A stretch of DNA of 64,000 nucleotides from Phocoena phocoena (GCF_963924675.1 NC_089225.1:82929951-82993950); one strand, 5' to 3'; counted from the first letter of the stretch, positions 25,707 through 37,050 are shown. Notes: generated by a model from the letters alone, not told the origin. Numbers and translations are program-made.

Positions 25707-26311
25707 GTTTTTTTGTTTTTTTAACATCTTTATTGGGGTATAATTGCTTTACAATGGTGTGCTAGTTTCTGCTTTATAACAAAGTGAATCAATTATACAT
25801 ATACATATGTTCCCATATCTCTTCCCTCTTGCGTCTCCCTCCCTCCCACCCTCCCTATCCCACCCCTCCAGGCGGTCACAAAGCACTGAGCTGATCTCCC
25901 TGTGCTATGCGGCTGCTTCCCACTGGCTATCTACCTTACGTTTGGTAGTGTATATATGTCCATGCCTCTCTCTCGCTTTGTCACAGCTCACCCTTCCCCC
26001 TCCCCATATCCTCAAGTCCGTTCTCTAGTAGGTCTGTGCCTTTATTCCTGTCTTACCCCTAGGTTCTTCATGACATTTTTTTTTCTTAAATTCCATATAT
26101 ATATGTGTTAGCATACGGTATTTGTCTTTCTCTTTCTGACTTACTTCACTCTGTATGACAGACTCTAGGTCTATCCACCTCATTACAAATAGCTCAATTT
26201 CGTTTCTTTTTATGGCTGAGTAATATTCCATTGTATATATGTGCCACATCTTCTTTATCCATTCATCTGATGATGGGCACTTAGGTTGTTTTCATCTCCG
26301 GGCTATTGTAA
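25707..26311 (-). mobile_element. 5'-truncated L1 3' end
   Basis: This matches the end of ORF2 and the 3' UTR of the L1 family at 29924-32446, in reverse orientation: it starts with tttttttaacatctttattggg and runs to the ORF2 C-terminal segment. A 12-bp target-site duplication, CATCCAATTTTT, flanks it (25695-25706 and 26312-26323). It lies in the RAPH1 coding intron in the same orientation as the gene, so its AATAAA (complement of tttatt near 25730) is in sense with RAPH1. Confidence 0.93.
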
Positions 26312-27264
26312 CATCCAATTTTTAAAGCTATCATCTGAAGGAGATCCACAGCCATTCAGTGTCTTATTTCAAAGTTTCGGGAAACAGCTAGGAAATTCTC
26401 CTTTAACCTCAAACCAAAATCTTCTGCTGCAATTTAAGGCCTAATCCTCCTTCTCTAAGTGGAAATGAAGAATAGTATGTAGGTAATGTTTTCAGTAAAA
26501 CCTGAATATAATTGAAAACATATTAAAACTCAATCTATTCATCAGTTCAAATAAACAAATACTTATTATAATTATCTGCTGTGTCCATGGTGCTGGGGCA
26601 AAAAGGGAAATAATAAGAAATACTCCTTGATGCCAAGAAATGGGTAATCTAGTAGACTGGGTTTTTAACATTTTTTTTTTGGCAAAGGGTGGAGTCAGGG
26701 TGGGAGTGGAGGTCATTGAGAATGTGATAAAAGCCATGAACCTTCTTCCAGAAAAATGCAAATACATATAAAATTTTGCAAACAATTTCAGATGATTCAA
26801 CAATCACTTAAAACTGATTTAATATAAAGTTGAAAATCCATTAACATCGTTTGGGTAATACAGGTGCACAGATGACTCTGTAGTTAACTAAAATGAGGAA
26901 ATAAACAATTTAAGTTTCAGCCACCAAGTTAGTAAGTAAAATATTTTTTGAAAATTTCTGAAGTGTTAAAAAGCAACTTGCTAGCAGCGAGCCATGTTAT
27001 GCAATAGTTTTAACCTGTTTTCTCTCTAAAGACAGCTTCATACATAAAAAAAGAACTGTCACAGCATTAGTTTAGGAGCCAACTTTTTTGATGAATGGCT
27101 CTTCACATCTGTATGTCAGGGAATTTAAAATATAGGGAAGAATACAAGGTTTTATTGTATTCAGTAGAAATGCCATCTACAGTGGAGTAGCATGGAGTCT
27201 ACTCCACCCAGAGTGGCTGGACTGATATTTACCTGTCTTTGCTCTTTTTTGGCCCCTCTCCAGG

Positions 27265-27408
27265 GATGGACAATAAAACCCACAGTCAAGGAAACCCCTG
27301 GGAGTTCCCTGGTGACCAAGTGGTTAGGATTCCGGGGATGGACAATAAAACCCACAGTCAAGGAAACCCCTGGGAGTTCCCTGGTGACCAAGTGGTTAGG
27401 ATTCTGGG
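27265..27408 (+). repeat. 72-bp tandem duplication across a SINE junction
   Basis: 27265-27336 and 27337-27408 are identical except for one base (attccggg against attctggg). Each unit holds 35 bases of flank, including the SINE's target site, and 37 bases of SINE head. The duplication therefore happened after the SINE inserted. Confidence 0.95.
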
Positions 27409-27489
27409 CTTTCACTGCTGTGGCCTGGGTTCAATCCCTGGTCAGGGAACTGAGATCCTACAAGCCACGCAGCATGGCCAAAAAAAAAA
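27372..27489 (+). mobile_element. Short CHR-family SINE
   Basis: About 118 bases: head gggagttccctggtgacca, B box ggttcaatccc, end cgcagcatggcc plus an A tail. The target-site duplication AAGGAAACCCC lies at 27360-27370 and 27490-27500. A partial extra copy of the head (27300-27336) comes from the tandem duplication described separately. Confidence 0.9.
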
Positions 27490-28690
27490 AAGGAAACCCC
27501 ACACATAACAGCTGGCCCTCATATACTTTCCTTCAAGCATTATCATTTTCTATTTCCTCTTCTTTCCTTCCTCTTTCCTTTTTCTCCTCAGCATAGAACT
27601 GCATAGCCTAGTCATCATCTCCATGCCAAAATCACTTTTCAAAAAAAAAATTAAGAATTAAACTGAAATGGTTTGGTAACTACATAAAAGACCTTTATCA
27701 CCACAAATACTGTTATTTCTTCTGATAGGAGATGAAGAGCATGATCCTTATGAAATCCTAGCAAGATTGAAAGCGTTCTTCTCAAAATTCGTCATTAACA
27801 GGCTGTGGTCACAAACATGTCTGCTTTTCAAAATGATCTAGTAAGAATTACATGAAGAGTGTCTCAGTCTCAATCCCAGACTGCTATAGAAAGAGATACA
27901 GAAACAAACTAGTACTTTAAGTTTCCACCTTACCACCTACTTTTCTACTGGTTAACAAATCTCATACTTAGCAATTTACACAAAAATTCTTCCCGGAGAT
28001 AATTAAGTATGAGTGAAAATAAGTTTTGTTCTAATGTTCTTTCCCATTGTCATAAAGTTAACGTTGCTTTAATAAACATAACTATCTTCATATATATTGA
28101 ATATAATGTATTAATAACTGGGGTTGTAATAGTATACGCTTTTATTCTAAAAAGTGACCTGGTTTGGAGGGTAAAGTCGTTCTTTTTTTTTAAAACCGAA
28201 GATCCAATAAAACAAAATGAAAAAGCTCTGCCACTGTTTTCAAATGCAGCCGGGGATGAAATTTTGTCAGTATTCTGGAATCATGTAATAGAAAATATCT
28301 GCATGTGAGGATATTATTTATATTGTAAAATGTGTTCATACTCACTAAGTTATAGAATAGGATTTGCTAAAATTTAGATTTTTACATTTTAGGCTTTAAA
28401 ACTTTTTAGGCAGCAACTCAATTTATGAAACAGATTTTAAGAAATCCCTCTAGATGCACAGAACCTCTGTCAAAAGCATTTTTTTTTAACTCCTTAAAAT
28501 AACCACAGAAGATAATATCTTGTGTTCTAGAGTCACTATTCATTTACTTGTTAATGTTTTGGACATTTTCCCTTTATAGCAGTATTTTAAAATATAAACT
28601 ATATTCATATCCTCATGTCTACACAGTAAAGTTTTAGCACATAGTGATGACTTAAAATCCTCAACCAGTTTTTCAAGCACAATTTCTAAC

Positions 28691-28810
28691 CTGAGTGAGT
28701 TTGTCTAGCTCCCCCAGCCAGGCTCCAAACATTTTGTCCAGGTCCTGATCTTCCTTGTCACTGTCTTCTTCAGCACCATGGTCAATTTCTTCATCTGACA
28801 GCTGCTCCAT
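28691..28810 (-). CDS. RAPH1: RAPH1 first coding exon (residues 1-40)
   Basis: This exon encodes the N-terminus of lamellipodin, a cytoplasmic adaptor of the MRL family (MIG-10/RIAM/lamellipodin) that links Ras-family GTPases, phosphoinositides and talin to Ena/VASP and Scar/WAVE-driven actin assembly at the leading edge. The translation begins MEQLSDEEIDHGAEEDSDK, continues through LDKMFGAWLGELDKLTQ, and is 40 codons with no partial codon. The amphipathic LDKMFGAWLGELDKLTQ stretch (about residues 24-40) corresponds to the talin-binding helix described in RIAM and lamellipodin. On the minus strand the ATG directly follows a tttcag acceptor, and the exon ends CTCACTCAG before gttaga, so it is in phase 0. 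The start was chosen because it matches the known lamellipodin N-terminus. Upstream in-frame codons are intronic. If the acceptor is right, any 5' UTR lies entirely in an exon at higher coordinates. Confidence 0.93.
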
Positions 28811-29077
28811 CTGAAATACAGATATTTGTGTATAATGAATAACTATTGAACTTGAAAAATCATGCAGTGTATGCTCTGATACATGTCGCAACTCTCTGGA
28901 GTCAAACTTTAAAAACTAGAGATTATATTATAAAAGGAAACGAAATCGTAAGTGGAGACAAGGTTAACAAGTGAGTAGAAATGAGCAATTAAGTCTCAAA
29001 TTTTTAGGAAATTCTGAAAGAAGAACAAACTGTATCAGATTATAACCAGAATCACAAGTAATGATGATTTTTTTAAA

Positions 29078-29110
29078 AAAATTTTTATTGGAGTATAGTT
29101 GCTTTACAGC
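29078..29110 (-). mobile_element. ~30-base L1 3' terminus next to a SINE
   Basis: The complement reads like the young L1 terminus (ctgtaaagcaactatactcc followed by aataaaaat). It sits directly beyond the A tail of the reverse-oriented CHR-2 SINE at 29140-29332. Confidence 0.6.
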
Positions 29111-29139
29111 AATGATCTTTATTTTATTTTAATTTTTTT

Positions 29140-29332
29140 TGCAGTACGCGGGCCTCTCACTGTTGCGGCCTCTCCCGCTGCGGAGCACAGGCTCTGGACG
29201 CGCAGGCTCAGCAGCTGTGGCTCACGGGCCCAGCCGCTCTGTGGCACATGGGATCTTCCCGGACCAGGGCACGAACCCGTGTCCCCTGCATCGGCAGGCG
29301 GACTCTCAACCACTGCGCCACCTGGGAAGCCC
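29140..29332 (-). mobile_element. CHR-2-type SINE
   Basis: Reverse orientation: ttttttttgcagtacgcggg at the left, head ending cacctgggaagccc. The flanks carry ATGATTTTT-like repeats. Two alternative left boundaries are possible (see the finding on the adjoining L1 end). Confidence 0.92.
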
Positions 29333-29923
29333 ACAACCATGATTTTTAAATCACAGACCACTCCCATTAATCACAGGATATTACAGTAGTACAGTTCTTT
29401 CCACTAATAGATCCTGCAACACCCCCAAACACCACAGAAAAAAAAATTTCAGAAGACTTCAATGAGCAAGTTATTATTTATTCTGTAAAAATTTGCTCAA
29501 ATTAAGTATGTATCATGAGAACCTTAGTCCAAAAAGCATTTCGGAGAAAAGACAAAGCAAAAACCTTTAATCTAGTTCAGTTTGTTGAATTAGTTCTTCC
29601 TTCTATCTTACTCTTACTTTCTACCCCATTTGTCTTTTACTAACTTCCCTATCAGTCCCTACAAAATTCAAGGAACTAGAATTCAAATAGAAAACAGGAA
29701 TTGAAAACATGAAATTCATATACAAAATTTCCTACATGTGGTGACTTTTCACGTGTTAAGTCCTTTGAAAGAAGAGATATTTTCTTTCTTCCCACTAAGA
29801 AAATAACGTGATATCTGACACGGAACTTGCATATTATTTTGTGAAAGGAGGAAAAGATTACAGGAAACAAAGTAAGATCAATCACTGACCAGATACTTAA
29901 AATTCTTAAAGTAAGATTAATCT

Positions 29924-32071
29924 ATACACCATGATCAAGTGGGGTTTATTCCAGGAATGCAAGGATTCTTCAATATACGCAAATCTATCAATGTGATAAA
30001 CCATATTAACGAATTGAAGGAGAAAAACCATATGATCATCTCAATAGATGCAGAGAAAGCTTTCGACAAAATTCAACACCCATTTATGATAAAAACCCTG
30101 CAGAAAGTAGGCACAGAGGGAACTTTCCTCAACATAATAAAGGCCATATATGACAAGCCCACAGCAAACATCATCCTCAATGGTGAAAAACTGAAAGCAT
30201 TTCCACTAAGATCAGGAACAAGACAAGGTTGCCCACTCTCACCACTCTTATTCAACATAGTTTTGGAAGTTTTAGCCACAGCAATCAGAGAAGAAAAGGA
30301 AATAAAAGGAATCCAAATAGGAAAAGAAGAAGTAAAGCTGTCACTGTTTGCAGATGACATGATACTATACATAGAGAATCCTAAAGATGCTACCAGAAAA
30401 CTACTAGACCTAATCAATGAATTTGGTAAAGTAGCAGGATACAAAATTAATGCACAGAAATCTCTGGCATTCCTATATACTAATGATGAAAAATCTGAAA
30501 GGGAAATCAGGAAAACACTCCCATTTACCACTGCAACAAAAAGAATAAAATAACTAGGAATAAACCTACCTAAGGAGACAAAAGACCTGCATGCAGAAAA
30601 TTATAAGAAACTCATGAAAGAAATTAAAGATGATACAAATAGATGGAGAGATATACCATGTTCTTGGATGGGAAGAATCAACATTGTGAAAATGACTCTA
30701 CTACCCAAAGCAATCTACAGATTCAATGCAATCCCTATCAAACTACCACTGGCATTTTTCACAGAACTAGAACAAAAAAGTTCGCAATTTGTATGGAAAC
30801 ACAAAAGACCCCGAATAGCCAAAGCAATCTTGAGAACGAAAAAAGGAGCTGGAGGAATCAGGCTCCCTGACTTCAGACTATACTACAAAGCTACAGTAAT
30901 GAAGACAGTATGGTACTGGCACAAAAACAGAAAGATAGATCAATGGAACAGGAGAGAAAGCCCAGAGATAAACCCACGCACATATGGACACCTTATCTTT
31001 GATAAAGGTGGCAGGAATGTACAGTGGAGAAAGGACAGCCTCTTCAATAAATGGTGCTGGGAAAACTGGACAGGTACATGTAAAAGTATGAGATTAGATC
31101 ACTCCCTAACACCATACACAAAAGTAAGCTCAAGATGGATTAAAGACCTAAATGTAAGGCCAGAAACTATCAAACTGTTAGAGGAAAACATAGGCAGAAC
31201 ACTCTATGACATAAATCACAGCAAGATCCTTTCTGACCCACCTCCTAGAGTAATGGAAATAAAAACAAAAATAAACAAATGGGACCTAATGAAACTTAAA
31301 AGCTTTTGCATAGCAAAGGAAACCATAAACAAGACCAAAAGACAACCCTCAGAATGGGAGAAAATATTTGCAAATGAAGCAACTGACAAAGGATTAATCT
31401 CCAAAATTTACAAGCAGCTCATGCAGCTCAATAACAAAAAAACAAACAACCCAATCCAAAAATGGGCAGAAGACCTAAATAGACATTTCTCCAAAGAAGA
31501 TATACAGAATGCCAACAAACACATGAAAGAATGCTCAACATCATTAATCATTAGAGAAATGAAAATCAAAACTACAATGAGATATCATCTCACACCAGTC
31601 AGAATGGCCATCATCAAAAAATCTAGAAACAATAAATGCTGGAGAGGGTGTGGAGAAAAGGGAACACTCTTGCACTGCTGGTGGGAATGTGAATTGGTTC
31701 AGCCACTATGGAGAACAGTATGGAGGTTCCTTAAAAAACTACAAAAAGAATTACCATATGACCCAGCAATCCCACTACTTGGCATATACCCTGAGAAAAC
31801 CATAATTCAAAAAGAGTCATGTACCAAAATGTTCATTGCAGCTCTATTTACAATAGCCCGGAGATGGAAACAACCTAAGTGCCCATCATTGGATGAATGG
31901 ATAAAGAAGATGTGGCACATATATACAATGGAATATTACTCAGCCTTAAAAAGAAACGAAATTGAGCTATTTGTAATGAGATGGATAGACCTAGAGTCTG
32001 TCATACAGAGTGAAGTAAGTCAGAAAGAAAAAGACAAATACCGTATGCTAACACATATATATGGAATTTAA
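29924..32071 (+). pseudogene. L1 ORF2 fragment (reverse transcriptase), one nonsense codon
   Basis: The coding part of the L1 above. The first segment (to 30550) contains the RT palm with [12 protein letters not shown] and [14 protein letters not shown] at 30551-30553 stands where a sense codon is expected before LGINLP. The same frame then continues to the ORF2 C-terminus. It cannot make a working ORF2 protein because the 5' half is missing and the frame is interrupted. Confidence 0.93.
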
Positions 32072-32446
32072 GGAAAAAAATGATGTCATGAAGAACCTAG
32101 GGGTGGGATGGGAATAGAAACGCAGACCTACTGGAGAACGGACTTGAGGATATGGGGAGGGGGAAGGGTGAGCTTTGACAGGGCGAGAGAGAGTCATGGA
32201 CATACACACACTAACAAACGTAGTAAGGTAGATAGCTAGTGGGAAGCAGCCGCATGGCACAGGGATATTAGCTCGGTGCTTTGTGACAGCCTGGAGGGGT
32301 GGGATAGGGAGAGTGGGAGGGAGGGAGACGCAAGAGGGAGGACATATGGGAACATATGTATATATATAACTGATTCACTTTGCTATAGAGCAGAAACTAA
32401 CACACCATTGTAAAGCAATTGTACCCCAATAAAGATGTTAAAAAAA
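29924..32446 (+). mobile_element. Young 5'-truncated L1 (ORF2 C-terminal half + 3' UTR)
   Basis: A LINE-1 insertion flanked by a perfect 11-bp target-site duplication AAGATTAATCT (29913-29923 and 32447-32457). It is truncated within ORF2, so the endonuclease and the first part of the reverse transcriptase are missing. The ORF2 frame is open from the first base to the natural stop at 32069-32071, broken only by one in-frame TAA at 30551-30553. There is no frameshift in about 715 codons. The RT catalytic motif FADD is visible near 30350, and a C-terminal cysteine motif of the form CX3CX7HX4C lies near 31640-31690. The 3' UTR is G-rich and ends with AATAAA (32428-32433) and a short A tail. The element lies antisense to RAPH1. 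The low number of disabling changes suggests a recent insertion. Confidence 0.95.
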
Positions 32447-32457
32447 AAGATTAATCT

Positions 32458-34439
32458 GATTAATATAAAATATTTCAATATTAAAGGCTCTGAGAACTCT
32501 TCAGTAAAGCTTAGCTTTGCTTAAACCAACATATTCCAAATTTACTTGACCACAGATCCTTTTCCTTCAACTTGGAGTAACACCCATTAACTTTCCCAGG
32601 GACACAATGAATACCTTCATTGTACATGCCAGACTCTTGACTCACGTTTGTGAAAACACAAATTTTGTTCTAGTGGATCTAGTCAACATTCAGAATACAA
32701 CTTGTCAGTTAGCTTAAACAGTTCTTCAGAGATTAAAGATATCCTTAATCTAGAATAAGAATTTATATACATCTTATACCTCCAAAGCAGCAATCAACAA
32801 AATTATTTCTGCGGTCCTTAAATACAGTTATGAGATACATAAGGATTTTAGATATCTGATGAGGTGCCATGAAGTTAAATTTTAAACCTTATTTTACCAT
32901 ATAAAATTTTGTAGAAACGGTCAAATAATGTTGCAAAATCAAAACTGAATTTAGTTCTAATAATGTTGAAAATCAGATCATATCCCATTTAACCACTTAA
33001 GAGATTCTCATTTCTTAATTTCACTACTATAAGCATGTATAAATCAGGGCATTCTACCTTGACAAATGGAAAATGGATCAACTAATTTTCCAATGCATAA
33101 ATTTGGCTCTTAAAGACATTTGGTTTTTATAGTTCACTTGTATTAATACTATTTCTAAGATTTTCATTCATTATTGAATTATTTACAGAGAGTAGCCCCC
33201 GCTCACCACAACTAGAGAAAGTCCACGTGCAGCAGCAAAGACCCAACGCAGCCAAAAATAAATAAATAATTTTTTTAAAAACATTATCAACCCATTAAAA
33301 ACAAAAAGTTAGTGCAAAGAAAAACCTCATCTCACCAGGTGACTTAATTATTTGAATAACAGTTGCTAGTTTGGGAACATCTAAAGCGTAGTAATACTCA
33401 GTCTTCATAATGAGGGCCAACAAGCAACATAACTGGGAACGTTAACAGTCAACTTCCTGTTCCTCCCTAATCTTCAAAACTAAACACTGCAATAACCCAG
33501 AAGCAAAAATATTCTAGGAAGAATTCTGCTTTGAGATAATGACACTTACGCCTACGCTTCCCTTCTGAGCACACATTGCAAATGTCCATAAGGAAGATGC
33601 TACACTGGAAAAAAAATGAAACAATAGGAACATAATTTTACAGCGCAAACACTAAACGGTTCAAAATGAATATGAATATTTTAAATTGTCATGGATCCAA
33701 ATAGAACTACAGACTCCTCACCAAAGTCTGGTGTGTTCTGTGAGTTTTCTTCCTATTATTCAAACCCAATAATTATTTGGATTTTTAAAAGTCTCTCAAA
33801 TATTTTAAGAATTTTGTTTTATCTAGACTACTGTTGACTCACGTAAAGGAACATATGCTAAGGAACAATGACAGAGTCATAAAATAAATCAAAAATTTAA
33901 AGTAACTATTAGACTTTTACTATTTATGTAACTTTTGCCAATTTTGTCCTTTCTTGAATTTCTGTCACCCCATGGGTTATTTTACAAAAATGAACTTTAG
34001 ACATTTTATTCAGAGACTTTTCCAATAAAAGTTTAGGTCCTACAACATTTCTTAAAGGATCTATACTCTAAAACAGCACTCTCCATTCTCTAGAAGCTGA
34101 TGTTAATCCTTATTCTCCTACCCCCAATACGGCATTGTTTCTGTTTACTACACACACCAAATGAGGAGCCCCAAGAAAGTTTACAGGCTCTGCACCGTCT
34201 AAAAGTCAGCAAATCTGGTAAGGCAATTCATTCCTTATTATATATCAATCCTGTCTCCAATCAAATCACAATTCTAAACCTGAATTTTCCCAACATAATG
34301 CCCCTGCTGGAAATGATGACAGCAGAAAATGCAAATTAAATTATACACTAGTCAGTCAACTGTCCCTCCAAACAAAAAGGGGAAATTTTTTTTAAGAAGA
34401 AAAGAGAACTTACAACTTTTGTTTTAAAAATAATTAGAT
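32458..34439. other. Unassigned AT-rich DNA
   Basis: Apart from the SINE 3' end at 33187-33283, no repeat or exon is recognised. Confidence 0.55.
33187..33283 (+). mobile_element. CHR-1-type SINE, 3' end only
   Basis: Starts at gagtagcccccgctcacca, passes through the characteristic acccaacgcagccaaaaa and ends in (aaat)n. It is strongly 5'-truncated. Confidence 0.9.
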
Positions 34440-34515
34440 ATAAAGCAGAAACTAACACACCATTGTAAAGAAATTATACTCCAATAAAGATGTTTTAAAA
34501 ATTAAAAAAAAAAAG
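34440..34515 (+). mobile_element. Very short young L1 3' end fragment
   Basis: About 60 bases identical in style to the 3' terminus of the young L1s here (agcagaaactaacacacc to ccaataaagatgtt), plus an A-rich tail. This is an extreme 5' truncation. A clear target-site duplication could not be fixed. Confidence 0.75.
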
Positions 34516-34764
34516 GATTTAAATGGATAGCTTCTAATGTGATGTTTTTCCTTAATGGTGTAGAAATAGGCCCAAGGAAACTATAATACATACTAGAACA
34601 AATACTATTAAATTACTCTATTAAATTAGGAGGTACTTTAGGAGGAACATACTAAGGTTTCACTCAAATTCCCTGCTCCATTATATCCGAGGGAAACTAT
34701 TTCCTTAAAGAACAAATGTACCCTGCCACAAATGAAAAGGTTTACGCTTCCAAAGTGCAGACTT

Positions 34765-34915
34765 ACTGAATACAGAACAAAGCCCAAAGTCACTGGCAGG
34801 TCGAGAAGGCCCTGAGTGATCCTGGCCTTCAGGGACCTCTCTGACCTCTATTCCCACTCTCCCCACTCTCCCCTCCAGCCACACAGTCCTGCCCACTGCT
34901 GTTCCTTGGAGCAGG
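34765..34915 (+). mobile_element. L2 fragment
   Basis: Reads gaaggccctgagtgatcctg, ggacctctctgacctc, ctccagccacacagtcctg, all typical of L2. Confidence 0.65.
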
Positions 34916-35394
34916 TTGCAGGGGAAGGAAGAATGTGGATTCTGTTTTGAAGACAGATTGAGAGATGCCTAGCAAACATCCAACTGGAAAAAAACGAGGA
35001 AGTTAGGACTCAGATAATGAGAAAATTTAGTCAGCCTGAATATTATTTCAAACTCATGTTTATTACAGAAAAATAATAGATTACAGCTAATAATAACTAA
35101 CATTTTAAACTACTTGACATTTATTTTATTAATGAAGTGAAAACAGAAGTAATGGGGGAATGATCCATAGTTGCTTATATGCTGGTTGGTTTCATTTCAC
35201 AAATAACAGTGAATAATTGTGCTTCAATTACTACAGGTGAAAAACATATAATATACATAGTAAGCTCCACTACACATAACAAAACTATCCATTTAGTATG
35301 CCTTAGTATGAAACAATATTATTCCCACTAAATTTTCCATGAAGTTAAAACATGCAAGCATATTTTCCCTATTAACCTTCCTCTTGAAAGATAT

Positions 35395-35690
35395 TTTGGT
35401 TTACTATTCAATTTCCTCACTGCAAGATGGAATGGTGATCTTTATCAAGAAGGTGGGGCTTAGAGTAGGACTTAAGGATTTGAATAAATATATTCCAGGT
35501 AGGGCTAATTATAAAGAGCAAAGAAGAAGGTCTGTTTTTGTGAGACTGTCAAATAAAACAAGAAGGAAGAGTGAGATTTAAAGGTCAAGGACTAAGAAAG
35601 GAGCCGGTCATACAGGACCTTGAAAGCCAAACCTATTTTTTTCCTCCAGAAGGCAACTGGGAAGAACTAAACACAGAAATGAAGGAGGTA
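35395..35690 (+). repeat. Ancient interspersed repeat, fragment
   Basis: Middle part of the same repeat: cttaaggatttgaataaata, ttccaggtagggctaattat, gtcatacaggaccttgaaag. Confidence 0.5.
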
Positions 35691-36129
35691 GGCGGAGAAA
35701 TGGTATTTTAGTCAGAGGACATGGTACCTGTATAAGAATTATTAGAAAAGGGAAAGACCATTAGAAGGCCACCATGGGTATTAGTTAGAGAGAATTACAG
35801 ATACAGAAATTAAAGTCTTGAGAGGAAGTACAACTTATACAAGTCACATACTCACAAGTGGCAAGAAAAATACATGGTATATGGCCAGGGTGCCGTATTT
35901 ATTACCGAACTCTTTTTGTCCCTTTAATTCAAAAATTCAAAAATAATTCAAAATATTTGCTTTTTGTAAAAGCACTTAAAGAATAATTGCTTTTTGTAAA
36001 AATAAGTACTCTATACTTAAAAACACGTGAAAACTCTCAGAATACAGGAGTGCAGAGCTGCTACTACAGCATTTCTTTAGATCTAGCATGCTTAATGTTC
36101 CAAAGAGGCAAGAGAAGCTTTGATATTAT

Positions 36130-36577
36130 TTAGTACTTACTCTACGTCTACCATGTGCCAGACACTGGGGAAACAGAGATCAACGTGACAGACTCCATCC
36201 TTAAGTACATATAATCTAGTAGGGAACAGACCAAGAAACCAACAATGATGAAACACTATGTTAAGTGCTATAATAGAGTATGTTATGTCAGTGTAGTTTA
36301 ATTCCGTTTGAGAAGAAGAGAGGAAAGGTGTGATGCTTCAGTAGAGACCTGAAGAATGAATATGCAGGGCAGAGATGGGGAAGAGGGTTATAGGCAGAGG
36401 GACCAGCATGTGCCAAGGTATATAAAGGTGTGAGAAGGTTAAGACATGTTGAGAACTCTAGGTGGCTTAACATTGCTGCAGCATAGGATGTGTGGCATAG
36501 ACTCATGGAAAATGGGGCTGGAGAGGGAGGTAGGGGCAACATTGTAAGCCATATCAAAGAGTTTGGACTTGATGCCA
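36130..36577 (+). repeat. Ancient interspersed repeat, third copy
   Basis: Same order: tctaccatgtgccagacact, gtacatataatctagtaggg, gcagagggaccagcatgtgc, gagtttggacttgatgcc. Ends at the hAT element. Confidence 0.6.
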
Positions 36578-36765
36578 CATGGCAACATTTTTCCAACTGT
36601 GGTCTACTGATGACCTACATCAAAATTACCTGGGGCGCTTCTTCTTAAAGTCAGTTTTAAAATGGCATGCCCAAGATCTGAATACTAATTTCCAGAAGGG
36701 GGACATTTTTAACAAGTCCCCCCAGGGAATTGCTTATGCCCACAAAAGTCTGAGAACTGCAATAG
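36578..36765 (+). mobile_element. hAT-Charlie element (MER20-like)
   Basis: Reads ccaactgtggtctactgatg, catcaaaattacctggggcg and ends aagtctgagaactgcaat, the terminal and internal pattern of MER20-type elements. It interrupts an ancient repeat ending near 36577. Confidence 0.55.
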
Positions 36766-37050
36766 TGTGTTATAATTACTGGGAGGACTTCCAAGACAAA
36801 AGTAATGCAGTTTTGCACGACCACAATTTGGTTAAAGGCAGAACAACCTAGAATAAGTACTCCCGAAGACCATAAAAAAACTAAGCAGCATCAGGATCTC
36901 CTAATTAACATACCCTAATTACTCCTCCTCCATGGAAGAAGCAAAAGTTCCATGCTTCTTCTCAGAGTTATTTAGAAATAAATTTCAGTTCTTTATGTCC
37001 AGTTACGTTTCAGTAGCTCTATCACAAAAACAGTTTTGAAAAACACCTCC

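Larger units (their letters stand above)
24453..28690 (-). other. RAPH1: RAPH1 intron between coding exons 1 and 2
   Basis: A phase 0 intron of about 4.2 kb, bounded by gttaga and tttaaag on the minus strand. It holds a CHR SINE (25095-25402), a 5'-truncated L1 (25707-26311), a degraded ancient repeat near 26540-26670, and a SINE with a duplicated junction (27265-27489). The remaining stretches (24453-25078, 26324-27260, 27501-28690) are AT-rich and show nothing I can name. Confidence 0.8.

Noticed and set aside
27192..27596. A 134-codon frame with an internal peptide repeat, at first glance a repeat protein
   Set aside because: The peptide repeat is the 72-bp duplication of a SINE junction read in frame (72 is divisible by 3). 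The frame runs through SINE, A tail and flank.
28811..28891. In-frame ATG upstream of the RAPH1 start
   Set aside because: The intervening codons do not resemble lamellipodin and lie behind a good splice acceptor, so they are intronic.
30073..30531. A 152-codon antisense frame
   Set aside because: It is the complement of the L1 reverse transcriptase region, a shadow frame.
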